Positions 13,193-24,095 of a DNA stretch of 64,000 nucleotides are shown here, piece after piece. The notes below the pieces were generated by a model, which had not been told where the DNA came from, searched no databases, and was given only the letters and a program-made list of their open reading frames with translations. The position numbers were made by a program, and so were the translations under genes. The first letter of the stretch is position 1; every line of letters begins with the position of its first letter. Source of the DNA: Platerodrilus igneus. Taxonomy: Eukaryota > Arthropoda > Insecta > Coleoptera > Lycidae. The stretch covers positions 1-64,000 of the forward strand of contig JARFIW010001750.1 in the NCBI GenBank assembly GCA_036346225.1, given 5' to 3'.

Positions 13193-14883
13193 TATATATC
13201 AATCAGCTTTTAAAATCACGAAATACTAGATCATCTATATCTAATCTTGTTGAGGATGAAACTACCATAGAACATAGTGATTATAACTCTGACGACCCTG
13301 TTGCTGATTCAGAATTCCATCCGCATGATGAATGCTATCATAATACCAATATTCTGCAAAGTAATGAAAGTGACAAGGAAGACAAATTATTAGAAGCTGA
13401 AGAAAACAACACAAATATGCATTGGTCGAGGTTAGGAACACATATACCCCAAAAATACGCTAGCTATTTTTATGACCAACCGTTTGGTCCAAAAGACAAA
13501 GAATTGTCAAAGAAATTTTAAAGTTTGTTTTGTCAGACAGTGTTATACAAAATATTATTGACCAAATCATCATTAATGCTGGTCAGCGAGGTATAACCTT
13601 TACTACTAATTTTGAGGAAATTAGAGCATTGTAGGAATACTAATTATGATGGTTTTCATAAACTCCCAAACATAAGATTGCATTGGTCACATGACAAAAA
13701 TTTTAGAGTAACGAGCATTGCTGATGTTATGTCTCAGAAAAAGTTTTTAACTATATTACACCATCCTCATCTAAATAATAATGAATTGGCCCCAAAGAGG
13801 GCATTTACAAATTTTAATAAATTATTCAAAATACGGCCACTTGTTGATCATCTCAATGGTGGTATTTAGAGTAGCTTATTTTCCATCGCGGATGAGAGTA
13901 TAATAGGTTTCAAAGTCAGAACCAGCCTAAAGCAGTATATGCATAAGAAACCTACCAAAAAAGGATTTAAAGTTTTGACACTGACATGCGCTAAAACCGC
14001 ATATCTTCGTCCTTTAAAGTTTATAAAGGAAAAGAAACTGCAGCTTCTGTAGGAACTCTAAGAGAACACACTGTTTTGAGTCTCAGTAAGCCATACCAGC
14101 ACCAGGACTATTGTATATAGCTTGACAATTTTTTTCGATTTTTGATTTATTATCACGTCTACTGAAACTGATACATTTGCATGTGGAACGTTTAGATCCA
14201 ATAGAAAATATTACCATTAACATTTGCTTGACGATGACAAATCTACGAAGGCTGAGGATTCTGATTTCGTTCAAAGTAATGATCTATTAGCGACTAAATG
14301 GCGTGATAGGGAAAAAAAATCTGTAATTGTAATAAGTTCTATGCATAATCCTTCTATTTCATCAACAGTTCAAAGAACTAATAGACTAGGTAATAAAAAA
14401 ACAGTCAATACCCTTTACTTGTGGCGGAATACAATGAATACATGGGAGGCGTTGATATGTTTGACCAAATGACGTCATCATATTTCATTGCTGGGAAATC
14501 AAGAACGTGATGGATTAAGATTTTCTATTGTGTTAGTGACGCTTGCATAGTCAACAGTCACTTTATATACAAAACATTCAGTAGCAACAAGAAAATTACA
14601 CATTTACAATTTCGATTACAAATGATCAATGAATTGATAAACACTTACTATGGACGTAATCTTCCACGTGCACCTGTCATTTGTGGCAAAGATAAATTGA
14701 AACAAGTTGGTGGCCGTACAGTCAGCGTTGAAAATGTCCAAAAAAAGACAAATATTGGGAATCATTTGCCAACAGAAGGCAAACATAGACGGCTGCGCAT
14801 ATTGCAGTACTAAACAGAATGTAAAGCGATCCAAAATAATTTGTTAATCATGCAATTCTACGCGTTGTCGCTATGCTTTGTTT

Positions 14884-15204
14884 CATTTCACGAACTGTAA
14901 ATTGTTTTTAAAAGTAAATGTTTTTTTTATAAAGAAATATACATTTCAATTTTGTGGCATCAATAAGTGCCACAAATTTTTTCACTTTATTACTCAGGTG
15001 AGGTATAAATAACGTTTTTTATAAATAAATAAGTAAATTGTTGAAAATTAGACATTCATAGAAATTCAATTTATTTTATTTTTTTATTTATTTTCTAACC
15101 AGTTTTCGGTATACTGTCTGACAATTTAAGCATGCCTGACCCAGTACAAGAGTGTCGGTGCAGTTGCGTATTGATTTATTGTTTGATTACGTATGCGTTT
15201 TCTT
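14884..15204. other. Flank of piggyBac relic, no feature
   Basis: A+T-rich sequence after the transposase end. It probably contains the 3' non-coding part of the piggyBac relic, but no terminal repeat is recognisable. Confidence 0.4.
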
Positions 15205-15276
15205 TCTGTGTGTGTGTGTGCGTGTGCGTGTGTGCGCGCGGGTGCGTCCGTGCGTGCGTGCGTGCGCGCGCGCGTA
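15205..15276. repeat. (GT)n/(GC)n/(GTGC)n microsatellite
   Basis: Alternating purine-pyrimidine tract: TGTGTGTGTG at the left end changes to GTGCGTGCGTGC and GCGCGCGCG at the right end. Such a tract can adopt Z-DNA. The ORFs that cross it on both strands are artefacts. Confidence 0.95.
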
Positions 15277-15435
15277 AAACTGCGGATGAAGAGTTGCTTC
15301 TTTACAATGCTGTAGGTCAAATTTTAGGGGTATTGTCAAGGTTATGTTAATATACTAGTTATCTACAATAACAAGATAGCAAAATTTGAAAAGAAAATAT
15401 GGGTTGCTAATAATAATCGTTACACATTAATACTA

Positions 15436-15466
15436 ATATTATTAATAATAATAATAATAATAATAA
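15436..15466. repeat. (TAA)n microsatellite
   Basis: About ten TAA/AAT trinucleotides (TTAATAATAATAATAATAAT). Confidence 0.9.
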
Positions 15467-15479
15467 CCCCTTAGGGAAC

Positions 15480-16360
15480 TGTTCCCTCCCAAACCGGTAC
15501 AGGCATGGCAAACCCAAGACACACGAGCTCAGCTCTCGGCTATCCCACCCTTATCTTTCATCTACACCCGGTCTTTCGAATTAATCCCTTCCTTTCCGTA
15601 CTCTTTACTCTCCGCCTCCCAGCTCAAGCCGTGCTGTTAATCAATCCGAGTCAAAAGCTGCATGGCACTGGAGGTCAGAACATTGTCATGTACGGATGCC
15701 TGTAGTCATCAGGCGACACCCCACCGTAATTGACTCAACCTAGGCAATGCGACTCTGCTCAGGCGGATTGTCACTATCGCGCTACTTGTGGGAATGCGAT
15801 GATATGGAACAAAAAACAAACAATGGCCACACAACTCTAAGGTCACGGATGTCGTACAAGAAACACACCTACTAAAAACTACGGCGGCCACAAAAATAAG
15901 TGAAAATCCGTATGGAGGTGTTTTGTGGAATATGTTGCCCGCAACCACACTAGAATGAAATGGGTCAGACGAAATAAATCAACACCTCAATCCATGTTAT
16001 TACCAAACAATTCGCTACGAAACAAACTATTCAAATAATAGATCCCTGCTGCACAAAGAATTCACAAACAAATACCCAGATGAACAATTCATAACAGAAC
16101 ATGTACGAGCAATAACCAGAAACATCAGAATATCAAAACCAGAACTGGATCACGTAAAATTACAAGTACAAGTACAACAAAAACTCCAAAACAGCAACAA
16201 AACCAAAACATATACCAAAAAGCAAACAGACATACGAAACGAAACACAAGAACACACACACAAACACAATAACCAGAAAAAACAAATCAACACATAACTG
16301 TCACACGAAATAACACAAGATACAAACAAAGAAATCACAGAAATAAGAGAATAATTTGAA
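15480..16360 (+). other. Possible retroelement relic, unassigned
   Basis: GC is higher than in the flanks from 15480 to 15960. From about 16000 to 16350 the plus strand is extremely A/C-rich, like the coding strand of the LINE relic at 7.7 kb. It reads mostly open with Lys, Asn, Thr and Gln-rich peptides such as LLHKEFTNKYPDEQFITEHV. This may be the C-terminal end of another LINE, but no motif settles it. Confidence 0.3.
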
Positions 16361-16956
16361 ACATAGAATTCAAAGACTACTTAAAATTACTTGTAATATT
16401 TGAACAAATCAAATTGGAAATAGTTTTCGTTAATTATAATGTTTCGTTTTCTATAACCCGCTGTCAATCAACGAAAGTATTAAGAAGGTTAAGCTTTTCA
16501 AACTGAAATTGCTTTCCTTTATTTACGCTAAAAGGTACTATTACATTTTAATTTTATCAGATTCGTCAGTCTGTAACCGACCTAAACTTTAAGAGGTTTA
16601 TTGTATTTAATTTACGAGGGTAGACCTTTAAATGATGAAAGCCGCTGGAATTTACAATAGTTTAGCCTGAAGCTATTTGTAACACCGGTCTTTTATTATA
16701 AGGGAGCCTGACTGAATATGAAGTAATTTATTTGTAGAATTTTTGTCTATAAGTTATGCAAGTTACTGAATTTTAGTTAATTGATCTGTTTATTCGTTAA
16801 CATTACAAAATAATGTTACAAAATTAAGTAATTAACTTTGTACAATGGAAAATTTAACTCGACTAGAATTTTTACAAGCAAGAAATTTACTAGAATCATT
16901 TATTTATTGCAATTGCTAGTACTGAAAATAATTTAGGTCGCACAAATAAAATTTTT
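16361..16956. other. No recognisable feature
   Basis: A+T-rich sequence. It may include the upstream part of the decayed gypsy pol that begins at 16957, but no protease or gag motif is seen. Confidence 0.4.
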
Positions 16957-17510
16957 ATGAATGTCGACACTGGCGATCACAACCCAGTTACAAAATGTCC
17001 CTATCCAATGTCTCCTTACATGTCTAAAATTTTAAATAAAAGGTTAGATGAAATTATTGAAAGATGTAAAAGTCCTTGGTGTTCACCGATTGTTATTGTT
17101 AAAAAGCCATCTGGTGACTACCGAGTTTGTTTTGATCGTAGAGGTTTAAATGAATTAACCATACATGACAGTTATCCAATGCGAGGCGTAGATAGAATTT
17201 TAAACTGGCTTTGTAACGCTAGATCTTCGACAGACATAGTTTTTGGCAATTAACATTAACAAAAGAATCAAAAGACAAAACAGCTTTTAGTGTTATTGGC
17301 AGAGGTCAATTCTGCTTCTTTACAGTTTCATTTAGTTTGAGGAATGCTGCTCAAACACAACAACGCCTTGTCGATTCCATTTTTGGTCCAGAACTAAAAC
17401 CTAATATATATTTTGTTATCTAGATGATATTATAGTCATATCTTCTACATTTTCTGAAGATCTAAAATTATTAGAAATTGTACGTTATTGTCTTGCAGAG
17501 ACTAACCTCG
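16957..17510 (+). pseudogene. Gypsy-type reverse transcriptase, N-terminal part
   Basis: Plus-strand Ty3/gypsy pol relic. Visible RT landmarks in order are VTKCPYPMSPYMSKILN, then KSPWCSPIVIVKKPSGDYRVCFDRRGLNE (finger and palm entry), then DSYPMRG. After a frame change come KDKTAFSVIGRGQFCF and TVSFSLRNAAQTQQ (17270-17365). The catalytic motif is present as CYLDDIIV at about 17413-17440, so the YxDD residues are intact although the frame is broken several times. Coding stops at about 17510 (CLAETNLV), where another repeat is inserted, and resumes at about 18758. The codons are A+T-rich and unlike those of the element at 58-60 kb, so this is a different gypsy lineage. Confidence 0.85.
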
Positions 17511-18757
17511 TTCGGGTGGGCAGCGTCTGAAAACATGTAGGCTTGGCTTGATTATTCGTTTAATAGTATAAGCAAAATATAATTATAAGTCTCATAAATA
17601 CATAAAATAAAAGTGAAATCGTTAAATTTGAATGAGTTTAATAGTTTGAAGCAGTTCGGAAGTCTTCAATAATCTTCGGAAGGCTTCGGATGGCTTCATG
17701 GTTGCTTGTGGAACCAGAAATATACTTAAGCATTGATAAAATGAATGTATGTACATTTTAACGGGGTGTATAAGCCTTCGGTAGTCTTCGAATTTCTTCA
17801 GAATGCTTCGGAGGTTGCTTATGAGGCCCAGTGAGAACTTGAACAGCGATGGTTATGATATATGCACAGCTTGAAGAGCCCCAGACGTCTTCGGCAGTCT
17901 TCGGAACTCTTCGGAAGGCTTCGTGTTGTACTTGTGGGACAACTTTAAGTTACGAAGAATTATGATATGAAATTACAAACTACAAATTTACAATATATAC
18001 AAGTATAGTAGATTCAGAAGTCTTCGGCCGTCTTTGGATCTCATCGGAAGGCTTCGTGTTTTAATTATGGGTCGACGTTACGTACAAGGAATTATGATGT
18101 GAAATTAAAAACTACTAATTTACAGTATATACAAGTAGAGAGGGTTCAAAAGGTCTTCGGTTATCTTCTGAACTCTTCGGACGGCTTCGTGGTCGTGGTG
18201 CCTTAAGCCTCGTCGAGTACGTTGCCGTTGAACTTTACAGGGTTGTCGTTCCGGAGGTAGAGTTGACAGACGTAATTACAATAACGACTTGTCGGTGAAG
18301 TATGGAACGGAGCTTAACGTTGATACGTGGTTTGTTAACTATGGATTGATGAATTAGAATGGCGTTCCCTGAGTACGGCGTCGGAGAGCGTCACTGTCGG
18401 AGAATACGCAGGCTATGAGGAGCACTGCAAGGTGATTCTTTAGGCTATGGTGAGTACTAACGAATGTTTTTCGGAGAATTTGAAATTATATTTATACACT
18501 TCCATTCCATTTCCTATTCTTCCTGTGTTGAAAAACGTTAATGATGTATTTAGCCAATAAAATTGTGTATTTCGAGTTTTGAATGTATAAGAATCTCCGA
18601 ATTTAGTTTGTCCAATGAAAGTACAAATTTTTGGGTAGCACAAAAAATGAATTGGAATTTCTCGCGATTATAGTTTGTTCTATTTCCAGCTCGTGTACTT
18701 TGATATAGCCAACTGCAATTCTGTCAGTCTGTTCTGTGCTCAGTTCGTGTGTGGTGA
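17511..18757. mobile_element. Insertion inside gypsy pol with TCTTCGG minisatellite
   Basis: About 1.25 kb of unrelated sequence separates two halves of one RT reading. Between about 17650 and 18200 it has about five diverged tandem units of roughly 105-135 bp. Each starts with a cluster like AGTCTTCGGCAGTCTTCGG and continues with AATTATGATATGAAATT and ATATACAAGTA. The right-hand part contains two GATATAG copies. Possible GTTCG words flank the insertion (17501 region and 18738 region), but a true target duplication is not proven. It has no ORF of note. A solo LTR or non-autonomous element is the simplest reading. Confidence 0.55.
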
Positions 18758-19010
18758 TATAGTTAAAACTCGCTATAAATTTAAAAAATGTGAATTCTTT
18801 AAAAAATCACTAAAATTTCTCGAATGTAATGTTGGATCGAATACTTTACGTACCGACCCAGACAAAATTTTTGTTATGGTAAATTATCCCAGATCTTAAA
18901 CTACTACTGACATAAAACGTTTTGTTGGTATGTGTTCTTTGTATAGACGCTTCATACAGTCATTTTCTTCTATAATGTCTCCAATTTATGATATCTTGTT
19001 AGTTAGTTAG
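18758..19010 (+). pseudogene. Gypsy-type reverse transcriptase, C-terminal part
   Basis: Continuation of the RT interrupted at 17510. It reads KKCEFFKKSLKFLECNVGS then LRTDPDKIFVMVNYPRS (18785-18895), the segment that follows the YxDD block in gypsy RTs. After one stop it reads TTTDIKRFVGMCSLYRRFIQSFSSIMSPIYDIL (18901-18998), the connection to RNase H. Nothing recognisable follows, so RNase H and integrase are missing. Confidence 0.85.
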
Positions 19011-19382
19011 TGACACAAATAAGAGCCACTCTGTAACTCAAAAAATATTTAAAAAATGGAAAAAATCCTTCTAGTAATTAATTAGCAATAGGTATTAGAG
19101 TGCATATATGGGTTAATTATTCAAAAATTATTAAACAATAATTGCCCTAGAAAGGGTTAAATGATTACTAGTTCGAACTGCGGGACAATGTAACTTATTA
19201 AGACTAGACAGTGTATTATAATACAGTTTTAAATGGATTTGAATAAGCGCCGAAACGTTAAGTGATCTAGTATTAGACTAACAACCATTATTTATTGCTT
19301 ATGAGGTTGCCTGGTTATCACAATATAGTATGTTTTTACTAAACAGATTTAAAAAACCAACCAACTGCTAAAACCTTAAACG
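19011..19382. other. No recognisable feature
   Basis: A+T-rich sequence after the truncated gypsy relic. No ORF or repeat is recognised. Confidence 0.4.
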
Positions 19383-19620
19383 AGTGAAGCAGAAAAGATA
19401 CGAGAATGGTGTATTCCCTGTGACACTTTTATTACGTTTCGCGTACAACCTTTTATCTTATAAGCGTAAAAGTTAATGCAAATGTATGAAACCTTCCAGA
19501 ACATCAAGGGTAAACGCGTATATAGAGCGAAGAGAAAAAATAAAATGAATGTGCATTTCATACTAGCTACTATAGCGAAATGAAAAAATTCCTGAAATGC
19601 AAATTGGTATACTTTGGTTC
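19383..19620. repeat. Dispersed repeat, copy 1 (pair with 31.25-31.49 kb)
   Basis: Roughly 70% similar by eye to 31250-31490. Shared words include CGTACAACCTTTTAT / CACACAACCTTTTAT, ATGCAAATGTATGAA / ACATAAATGTATAAA, and GAGCGAAGAG / AGCAAAGAGC. It is an old non-coding repeat family of unknown class. No termini are identified. Confidence 0.45.
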
Positions 19621-19913
19621 AATTACTGATGGTGACTTATATAACTTAAACAGATGTTTAAAAAGTAATTTTGAAAAATCTGTTTTCTAGATAACACTGG
19701 TAAACACAGGTTTTGACCCATAAAACTTGTACTGTTTCTAATATAACTTTTCACACTGAATTTAAATTTCTAATCGGAATTTTTTATCACCAACAGTTCT
19801 TGTACAATGACATTTTCAACCAAACTTACGAAGTAAGTTAGGTTAATATAATCGCTACGTCGTCGTCGCCGCCGTTGTCCGTTGCCATATTCCCATAATG
19901 ATACAATAAATGA

Positions 19914-19952
19914 TATACGTATATAAGTATATACGTATATACGTATATGTAC
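19914..19952. repeat. (TATACG)n-like minisatellite
   Basis: Imperfect tandem TATACGTATA / TATAAGTATA units; each unit is nearly palindromic. Confidence 0.8.
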
Positions 19953-20040
19953 CTTGTTTAGTTTTTACGCTGATAACAAATATGCTATACACTTTTCGAT
20001 ATCTCATTTAGTTTTCGAGATAATCGAATTTATTTGAGAA

Positions 20041-20394
20041 ATGTTAACAGTACAAACTAATATAAACTTTAATAGATATCCATATGATTCTTATTATCAT
20101 TTCGGCTTCAGTATCACATCATATAATTTTTGTGCAAAAGAAGATCAATTAGTTCGCGAGCCTTTAGCTGTAGTTCATTGCGCTGGAAATGGCAGGGATG
20201 TGATACATGGAGATCACTATAAAGCAATCATTCCTAATTCGACGGACATCAAACTGACTTATTCGGAGGAATCACAATACCCGGGACTAATCACAGAATA
20301 TATGTTAACAATTTTAATTAATTATTCTCTATTTTTCTGTTTGTTTGAGTGGTGCTGGGAGCTTATATCATTAAGTAGTCCGACTCAAACTTGA
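20041..20394 (+). CDS. Unknown ORF, 117 codons
   Basis: Begins with ATG in an A+T-rich context and has no stop for 117 codons. I do not recognise it. The first ~90 residues are mixed and look protein-like (VREPLAVVHCAGNGRDVI, residues 37-54). The C-terminal ~28 residues are hydrophobic with clustered Leu, Ile, Phe and Trp and could form one membrane segment. No splice sites or neighbouring exons are evident. It may be a chance ORF or an exon of a decayed gene. Confidence 0.25.
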   Translation: MLTVQTNINFNRYPYDSYYHFGFSITSYNFCAKEDQLVREPLAVVHCAGNGRDVIHGDHYKAIIPNSTDIKLTYSEESQYPGLITEYMLTILINYSLFFCLFEWCWELISLSSPTQT

Positions 20395-20812
20395 TTAAAA
20401 CAATAAAATTTATTAAATTATATTTATAATAATAAAATTTTGTTTAACATTTAAGTACTAGTTATTTAATTTAAAATATATAATTTCTTTTTATAAAATT
20501 TCCGTAAGTTTGGTTGTAAGACGTACATGCGTCTTAGATTTTTAAATTATTACTTTATTCAATTTTAAGGATTTAATAAGGTGGAACAAATATATCATCT
20601 TCATTAGCATTAATCATTCTTTACTTGTTAACTATTCAAAGGTCAAAGGCCCAACTAAGTTGTACATTCTACAATTGTTGAGTATCATCACAAAATTTAA
20701 TACATTTTCTAAATTTAGTGATTGTAATACGGTTACTGGAGTTGTAGTTTCGTTCCCTTGCTCTTGTTGTCGCCGCATCTATGCTATTGTATATCGTGGG
20801 ATTACTGCAAAA

Positions 20813-21029
20813 ACCCTTTAGGTTCAAACATGATACATTTGAGTAAAATGTAATTAAAAGTACATGCTTGAACGAAAAGTACTTATACTAGTACAAAGTA
20901 ATTGAAAGGTTATAGGTACTAGACTACACTTATTTTTAAAAATATAAGCTATAATACTGTAGTTTTTCTAAATTATGAAAAACATACACCTTTTCCTAAA
21001 CGACGGTACTTAAAGGGTTTTGGCAGATA
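20813..21029. mobile_element. MITE-like element, ~215 bp
   Basis: Terminal inverted repeats of about 18 bp: left TGCAAAAACCCTTTAGGT (20816 region), right ACTTAAAGGGTTTTGGCA (21008-21025), matching with two mismatches. The interior is A+T-rich and non-coding. A target duplication is not clear, so the superfamily is not assigned. Confidence 0.55.
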
Positions 21030-21871
21030 ATAATTTGTTTATAATAGCTAATAAACAAAAAATTTTCATTCTAAAACAACATAATTATACATTATTGTAC
21101 GTATTATTAGACATATTAATTTTATGTACGTATTACTGATGTAACATACTTTAAAAGTGCTACACTTAGGAGTCACTGTCAGTGTCATCTAGAATCTTTT
21201 TAACCAAACACGTAGCAGTATTAACACAAATAAATTAAGCACGCAAAAATTTAATAATTTATTTTATCCGATTTACAGTTTAATAAACTAATTACAATTT
21301 TTACAAAGTAAAACATTATTTTCTTCGTTTAACCAAATCCAAGCAGGTTAAAGTAACCTGTAACAAAAAATAGAAATTAATGTGTTGTTTAAAAAAAGAC
21401 CTATAACAAAAAGAGATTAATGTACTGTTTAATAAGAGCGGAAAAGTGTTTACGGTCAATAAGACATATTGTCGTTATTCTAACAATATGAGAATAATGT
21501 AAAAACATTCCAATGTAATGTGTTTTTAATATGTAAATGGGAAGGTCGACTTTAACGTAATCATCCTCCAAATTACATGTGAAAGCTGTATATAATTTCT
21601 TTTTAAAAGTGTATATCTTCTCCAAACAAATACGTTAATTACAGTAGGAAAGTACGCTAAATGCGAGTCAATTAATAGCAATTTAAAACTGCTTACTGAC
21701 CTACCTTAATTGTTTGTACAAGGCAACACAATAAAATATATACATATATAGTAACTATCTTATATAATTATGCCGCATGCGTAGGTTGCTGTACTATTAG
21801 GAATGATGTACCTTTTGTTGTCCTCGCCCGACAAACTGATTTTATTAATTAATTGGGTATAAAGTTGGTGT
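21030..21871. other. No recognisable feature
   Basis: A+T-rich region with only short ORFs (the longest about 74 codons at 21401-21625, minus strand, unconvincing). It may be the 3' flank of the small ORF that follows. Confidence 0.4.
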
Positions 21872-22246
21872 TTACATGGTTTCGTTTAAGACCTCGTACA
21901 TATTTTCCGTATTACTAGAAGACGTTATAACCATACTTTTTGTGTTAAAGGATTTCACATCGGTAGTCTCTTCTCCCATTTTTGTGTAAACGCCGTAGAG
22001 TTCGCAATTAACTTTTATTGCTGTATGTTGTATTTTTTTTTCATTAAGTAATCGAATAAACCGCTCTTTCTGTTTCCAAAGAAACTCGGACACTCCATCG
22101 TCAACACTAGCGTTCTTTTTGCGATAGCTAGCCATACAGTTGTTAAACGCTATGCTAGCTATTTTTACACTATCTTCGCTAGTAACGGTTTTCCAGGTAT
22201 AGGCAGCACCGCAAGAGTTGCATTTAAAAACGTTTACACGCTTCAT
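21872..22246 (-). CDS. Small cysteine-containing ORF, unknown
   Basis: A minus-strand ORF of 124 codons if read from the first ATG at 22246; the longer open frame to 22270 would need a GTG start. The N-terminus has a CxxC pair (FKCNSCGAAY, residues 7-16), like half of a zinc ribbon, with further cysteines at about residues 37 and 81. The middle (about residues 40-75) is Lys/Glu-rich and probably helical; the end is Ser/Thr/Asn-rich. I do not recognise the family. It lies on the same strand as the three-ORF block at 24979-27291. A 15-bp word about 127 bp upstream of its ATG (22373-22387) closely matches one about 88 bp upstream of that block, suggesting a common origin or regulation. Intactness over 124 codons amid decayed repeats argues for a recent arrival. 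Confidence 0.45.
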   Translation of the reverse strand: MKRVNVFKCNSCGAAYTWKTVTSEDSVKIASIAFNNCMASYRKKNASVDDGVSEFLWKQKERFIRLLNEKKIQHTAIKVNCELYGVYTKMGEETTDVKSFNTKSMVITSSSNTENMYEVLNETM

Positions 22247-22372
22247 TTTAGTACAAAACAAAATCCGCACTATAGGACTTTGGTTAAACTTGTAAGCGAA
22301 CTAACTTATAACTAAAAAGCTTACTCTAGCGTGCCTAATTTATGTTCCCTATAGAATGCATACCGAAGGTTT

Positions 22373-22387
22373 CCGAAGACAGCCGAA
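22373..22387 (-). promoter_or_regulatory. Candidate shared upstream motif, copy 1
   Basis: CCGAAGACAGCCGAA on the plus strand, about 127 bp upstream of the ATG of the small minus-strand ORF. It differs at two positions from CCGAAGATAGTCGAA at 27379-27393, upstream of the other minus-strand ORFs. Function is inferred from position only. Confidence 0.35.
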
Positions 22388-22895
22388 CGATATTAAGGAT
22401 TCAGCGGGGAACTAAATGACGTTATCTTTTACCAATCCTTGCTACTCGTCCAGTACATTTAGCACCAATGCATGCACCCGGTTCGCATCGTCGATACTGA
22501 GAATGCAGTTAGTAAAAACACCGGAAACGTCTTCCATGTTATACGGATCAACAATTGCATCGCGTGCATATTAAAAATTTAAAAGGGTGGTAGCACACGC
22601 ACACAAATTGGGTGCAAGTCGTGCTGTAGAAGATGCAGTGCTACTATAAACAAAAACTTAATAAAACACTTTAAACCTTTACTAAGGGAACACCAAACTT
22701 GCTGTTTACAGAATACTTACTAATAAAGCAATTTAATTTTAAATAACTTCTACGTTATATTTTCGGAAATGGTAGGCTTGAATTATTTTCTAAATGAATT
22801 ACCAAGCGAAAGTATATGCTTAGCAGCATTAAAATTAATCATTATTTTCCCATTTTTACGACCGCGGTTAATTATAGATTAAAATTTAATTTGTT
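22388..22895. other. Upstream flank of small ORF, no feature
   Basis: A non-coding interval between the motif at 22373 and the direct repeat at 22896. Nothing else is recognised. Confidence 0.35.
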
Positions 22896-23138
22896 CACAT
22901 TCGAGCTACCCGTAAACTAACATATTTTATAGTAACAGTGCGATGTATAATACATGCATACCCCTTCCTCCGCGCTACTGCTATTCTTGTAGTTGCTAGA
23001 AAAAGTCAGTCTCCTTTTTTTACTGCTAGGACCGATGCAAAGCACCATTTTATACTTTATTTATAAGTATAGCACATCGCGCACTTTTTTGTCTGATAAT
23101 TAAATTTTGCTTCTGTAGGCTTTTTCCCTTTAGCATAG
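22896..23138. repeat. Direct repeat, copy 1 (~243 bp)
   Basis: Starts CACATTCGAGCTACCCGTAA and is repeated at 23382-23623 with roughly 90% identity by eye. Shared landmarks are TAGTAACAGTG, GATGTATAATACATGCATA, CTTGTAGTTGCT, CATCGCGCAC and AAATTTTGCTT. The sequence contains TATAATACATG-like inverted words. The two copies start 486 bp apart, in the same orientation, inside the otherwise unexplained 21.9-27.9 kb block. Confidence 0.85.
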
Positions 23139-23166
23139 CGGTCGGTTGCACGTAATGATTTCTAGA

Positions 23167-23239
23167 ACCGGTAAGTACTCGATATTGCCCAAATAGAGAA
23201 TTAGATGCTCGATGTCTGTCAACTTCCGATTCCCTCGTA
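23167..23239. repeat. Short dispersed repeat, copy 1
   Basis: Begins ACCGGTAAGTACTCGATA. It matches 24791-24862 (ACCGGCAAGTACTCGATA) through TTCCCTCGT with about ten differences. This ties the two ends of the non-coding interval together. Confidence 0.75.
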
Positions 23240-23381
23240 AAAGGTAGAAAAAACTCGGTCAATCATCCATCTAACTTATACTTCGACCCGCTCCCGTTGT
23301 GGTAATTTCCAAACATTTTTCAAACGACAATGGTCTCAGAATTTTTAAACCTTTGAGGAATCTATAAGTCGTAATCAATTA

Positions 23382-23623
23382 CACATTCGAGCTACCCGTA
23401 AACTAACATATTTTATAGTAACAGTGTGATGTATAATACATGCATATCCCTTCTATGCGCTACTGCTATTCTTGTAGTTGCTTGAAAAAGTCAGTTGCCT
23501 TTTTTACTGTTAGGATCGCTGCAAAGCCCCATTCTATACATTCTTTGAAGGTATGGCACATCGCGCACTTTTTTTGTCTGATAATTAAATTTTGCTTATG
23601 TAGGCTTTTACACTTTCGCATAT
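23382..23623. repeat. Direct repeat, copy 2 (~242 bp)
   Basis: Second copy of the 22896-23138 unit in direct orientation. The ORFs crossing either copy are not conserved in frame, so the repeat appears non-coding. Confidence 0.85.
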
Positions 23624-23984
23624 TTAAAAGTCTAGTACGATTGATTAACCACTTTCGATTATTCTAACGGGGATCACCATACATTCCGCCACACCGTTCT
23701 TTTTGAATCCAACGATCCGATGAGCTTCCACACATTAACACCTAACGTATCTTTTCTACTATTTGTTAAACAAAAACTTCCGGCATCGCCATGTCTGTAT
23801 AGGGACGTAAGCAGATGTTTGTGAATGTGTACGAGAATATGTACCATATACATTAATCAGTCTAAGCTATTTTATTTAGTCCACGAAAATTACTATTTTT
23901 CTAAACCACAATTAATAATCGCCTTTATAGGTTTAACATTTCTACCATTGCCCAATGACTGATGCTACGTACATGGAAACTTTA

Positions 23985-24095
23985 ATTTCTTATTGGAGAG
24001 AATCCTTATTCTCCCACGCACAGCTGCGCAGTTGCATGCCCACCCCTTTTGGGGATATATGCTGTTATAGGTTGTAAGACCCTCGGTTTTACTTA
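23985..24095 (-). pseudogene. Fragment duplicated from the 408-codon ORF
   Basis: About 105 bp resemble 25348-25455 inside the ORF at 24979-26205. On the minus strand it reads KTEGLTTYNSIYP, against KTEGLTTYNNHIFP in the ORF, then loses frame. The remaining bases (CAGTTGCATG, ATTCTCCCAC) still align. This shows that a second, older copy of the gene once existed here, in the same orientation. The rest of it is gone or unrecognisable. Confidence 0.75.

Larger units (their letters stand above)
11566..14813 (+). pseudogene. piggyBac-type transposase relic, split by a nested transposon
   Basis: A PGBD-type transposase on the plus strand, broken by an insertion (about 11732-13192), several frameshifts and stops. 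The acidic N-terminus (MARISGRYKIEELEELYSKD) starts at 11566, just after an acceptor-like TTTTACAG. It resumes at about 13195 with another acidic segment. Next come the HKLPNIRLHWSHDKNFRV and IADVMSQKKFL blocks (13640-13745) and FNKLFKIRPLVDHLN (13812-13858), all typical of the family. The first catalytic aspartate region is visible as ADESIIGFKVR at about 13886-13920, followed by LKQYMHKKP. Near 14444-14520 a GGVDMFDQM-like block appears across frames. The C-terminal cysteine-rich zinc finger is only partly recognisable (14780-14880). No convincing piggyBac TIR or TTAA target pair was found, so the element ends are uncertain. Confidence 0.85.

Noticed and set aside
15126..15350. Overlapping ORFs on both strands over the GT/GC tract
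   Set aside because: Low-complexity translation (Cys-Val or Arg-Thr-His repeats), no domain.
11136..19160. Possible piggyBac termini TTAACCCTTTAT at 11136 and AAAGGGTTAA at 19151
   Set aside because: They match for only about seven bases beyond TTAA and are too far apart; inspection shows unrelated sequence next to them.
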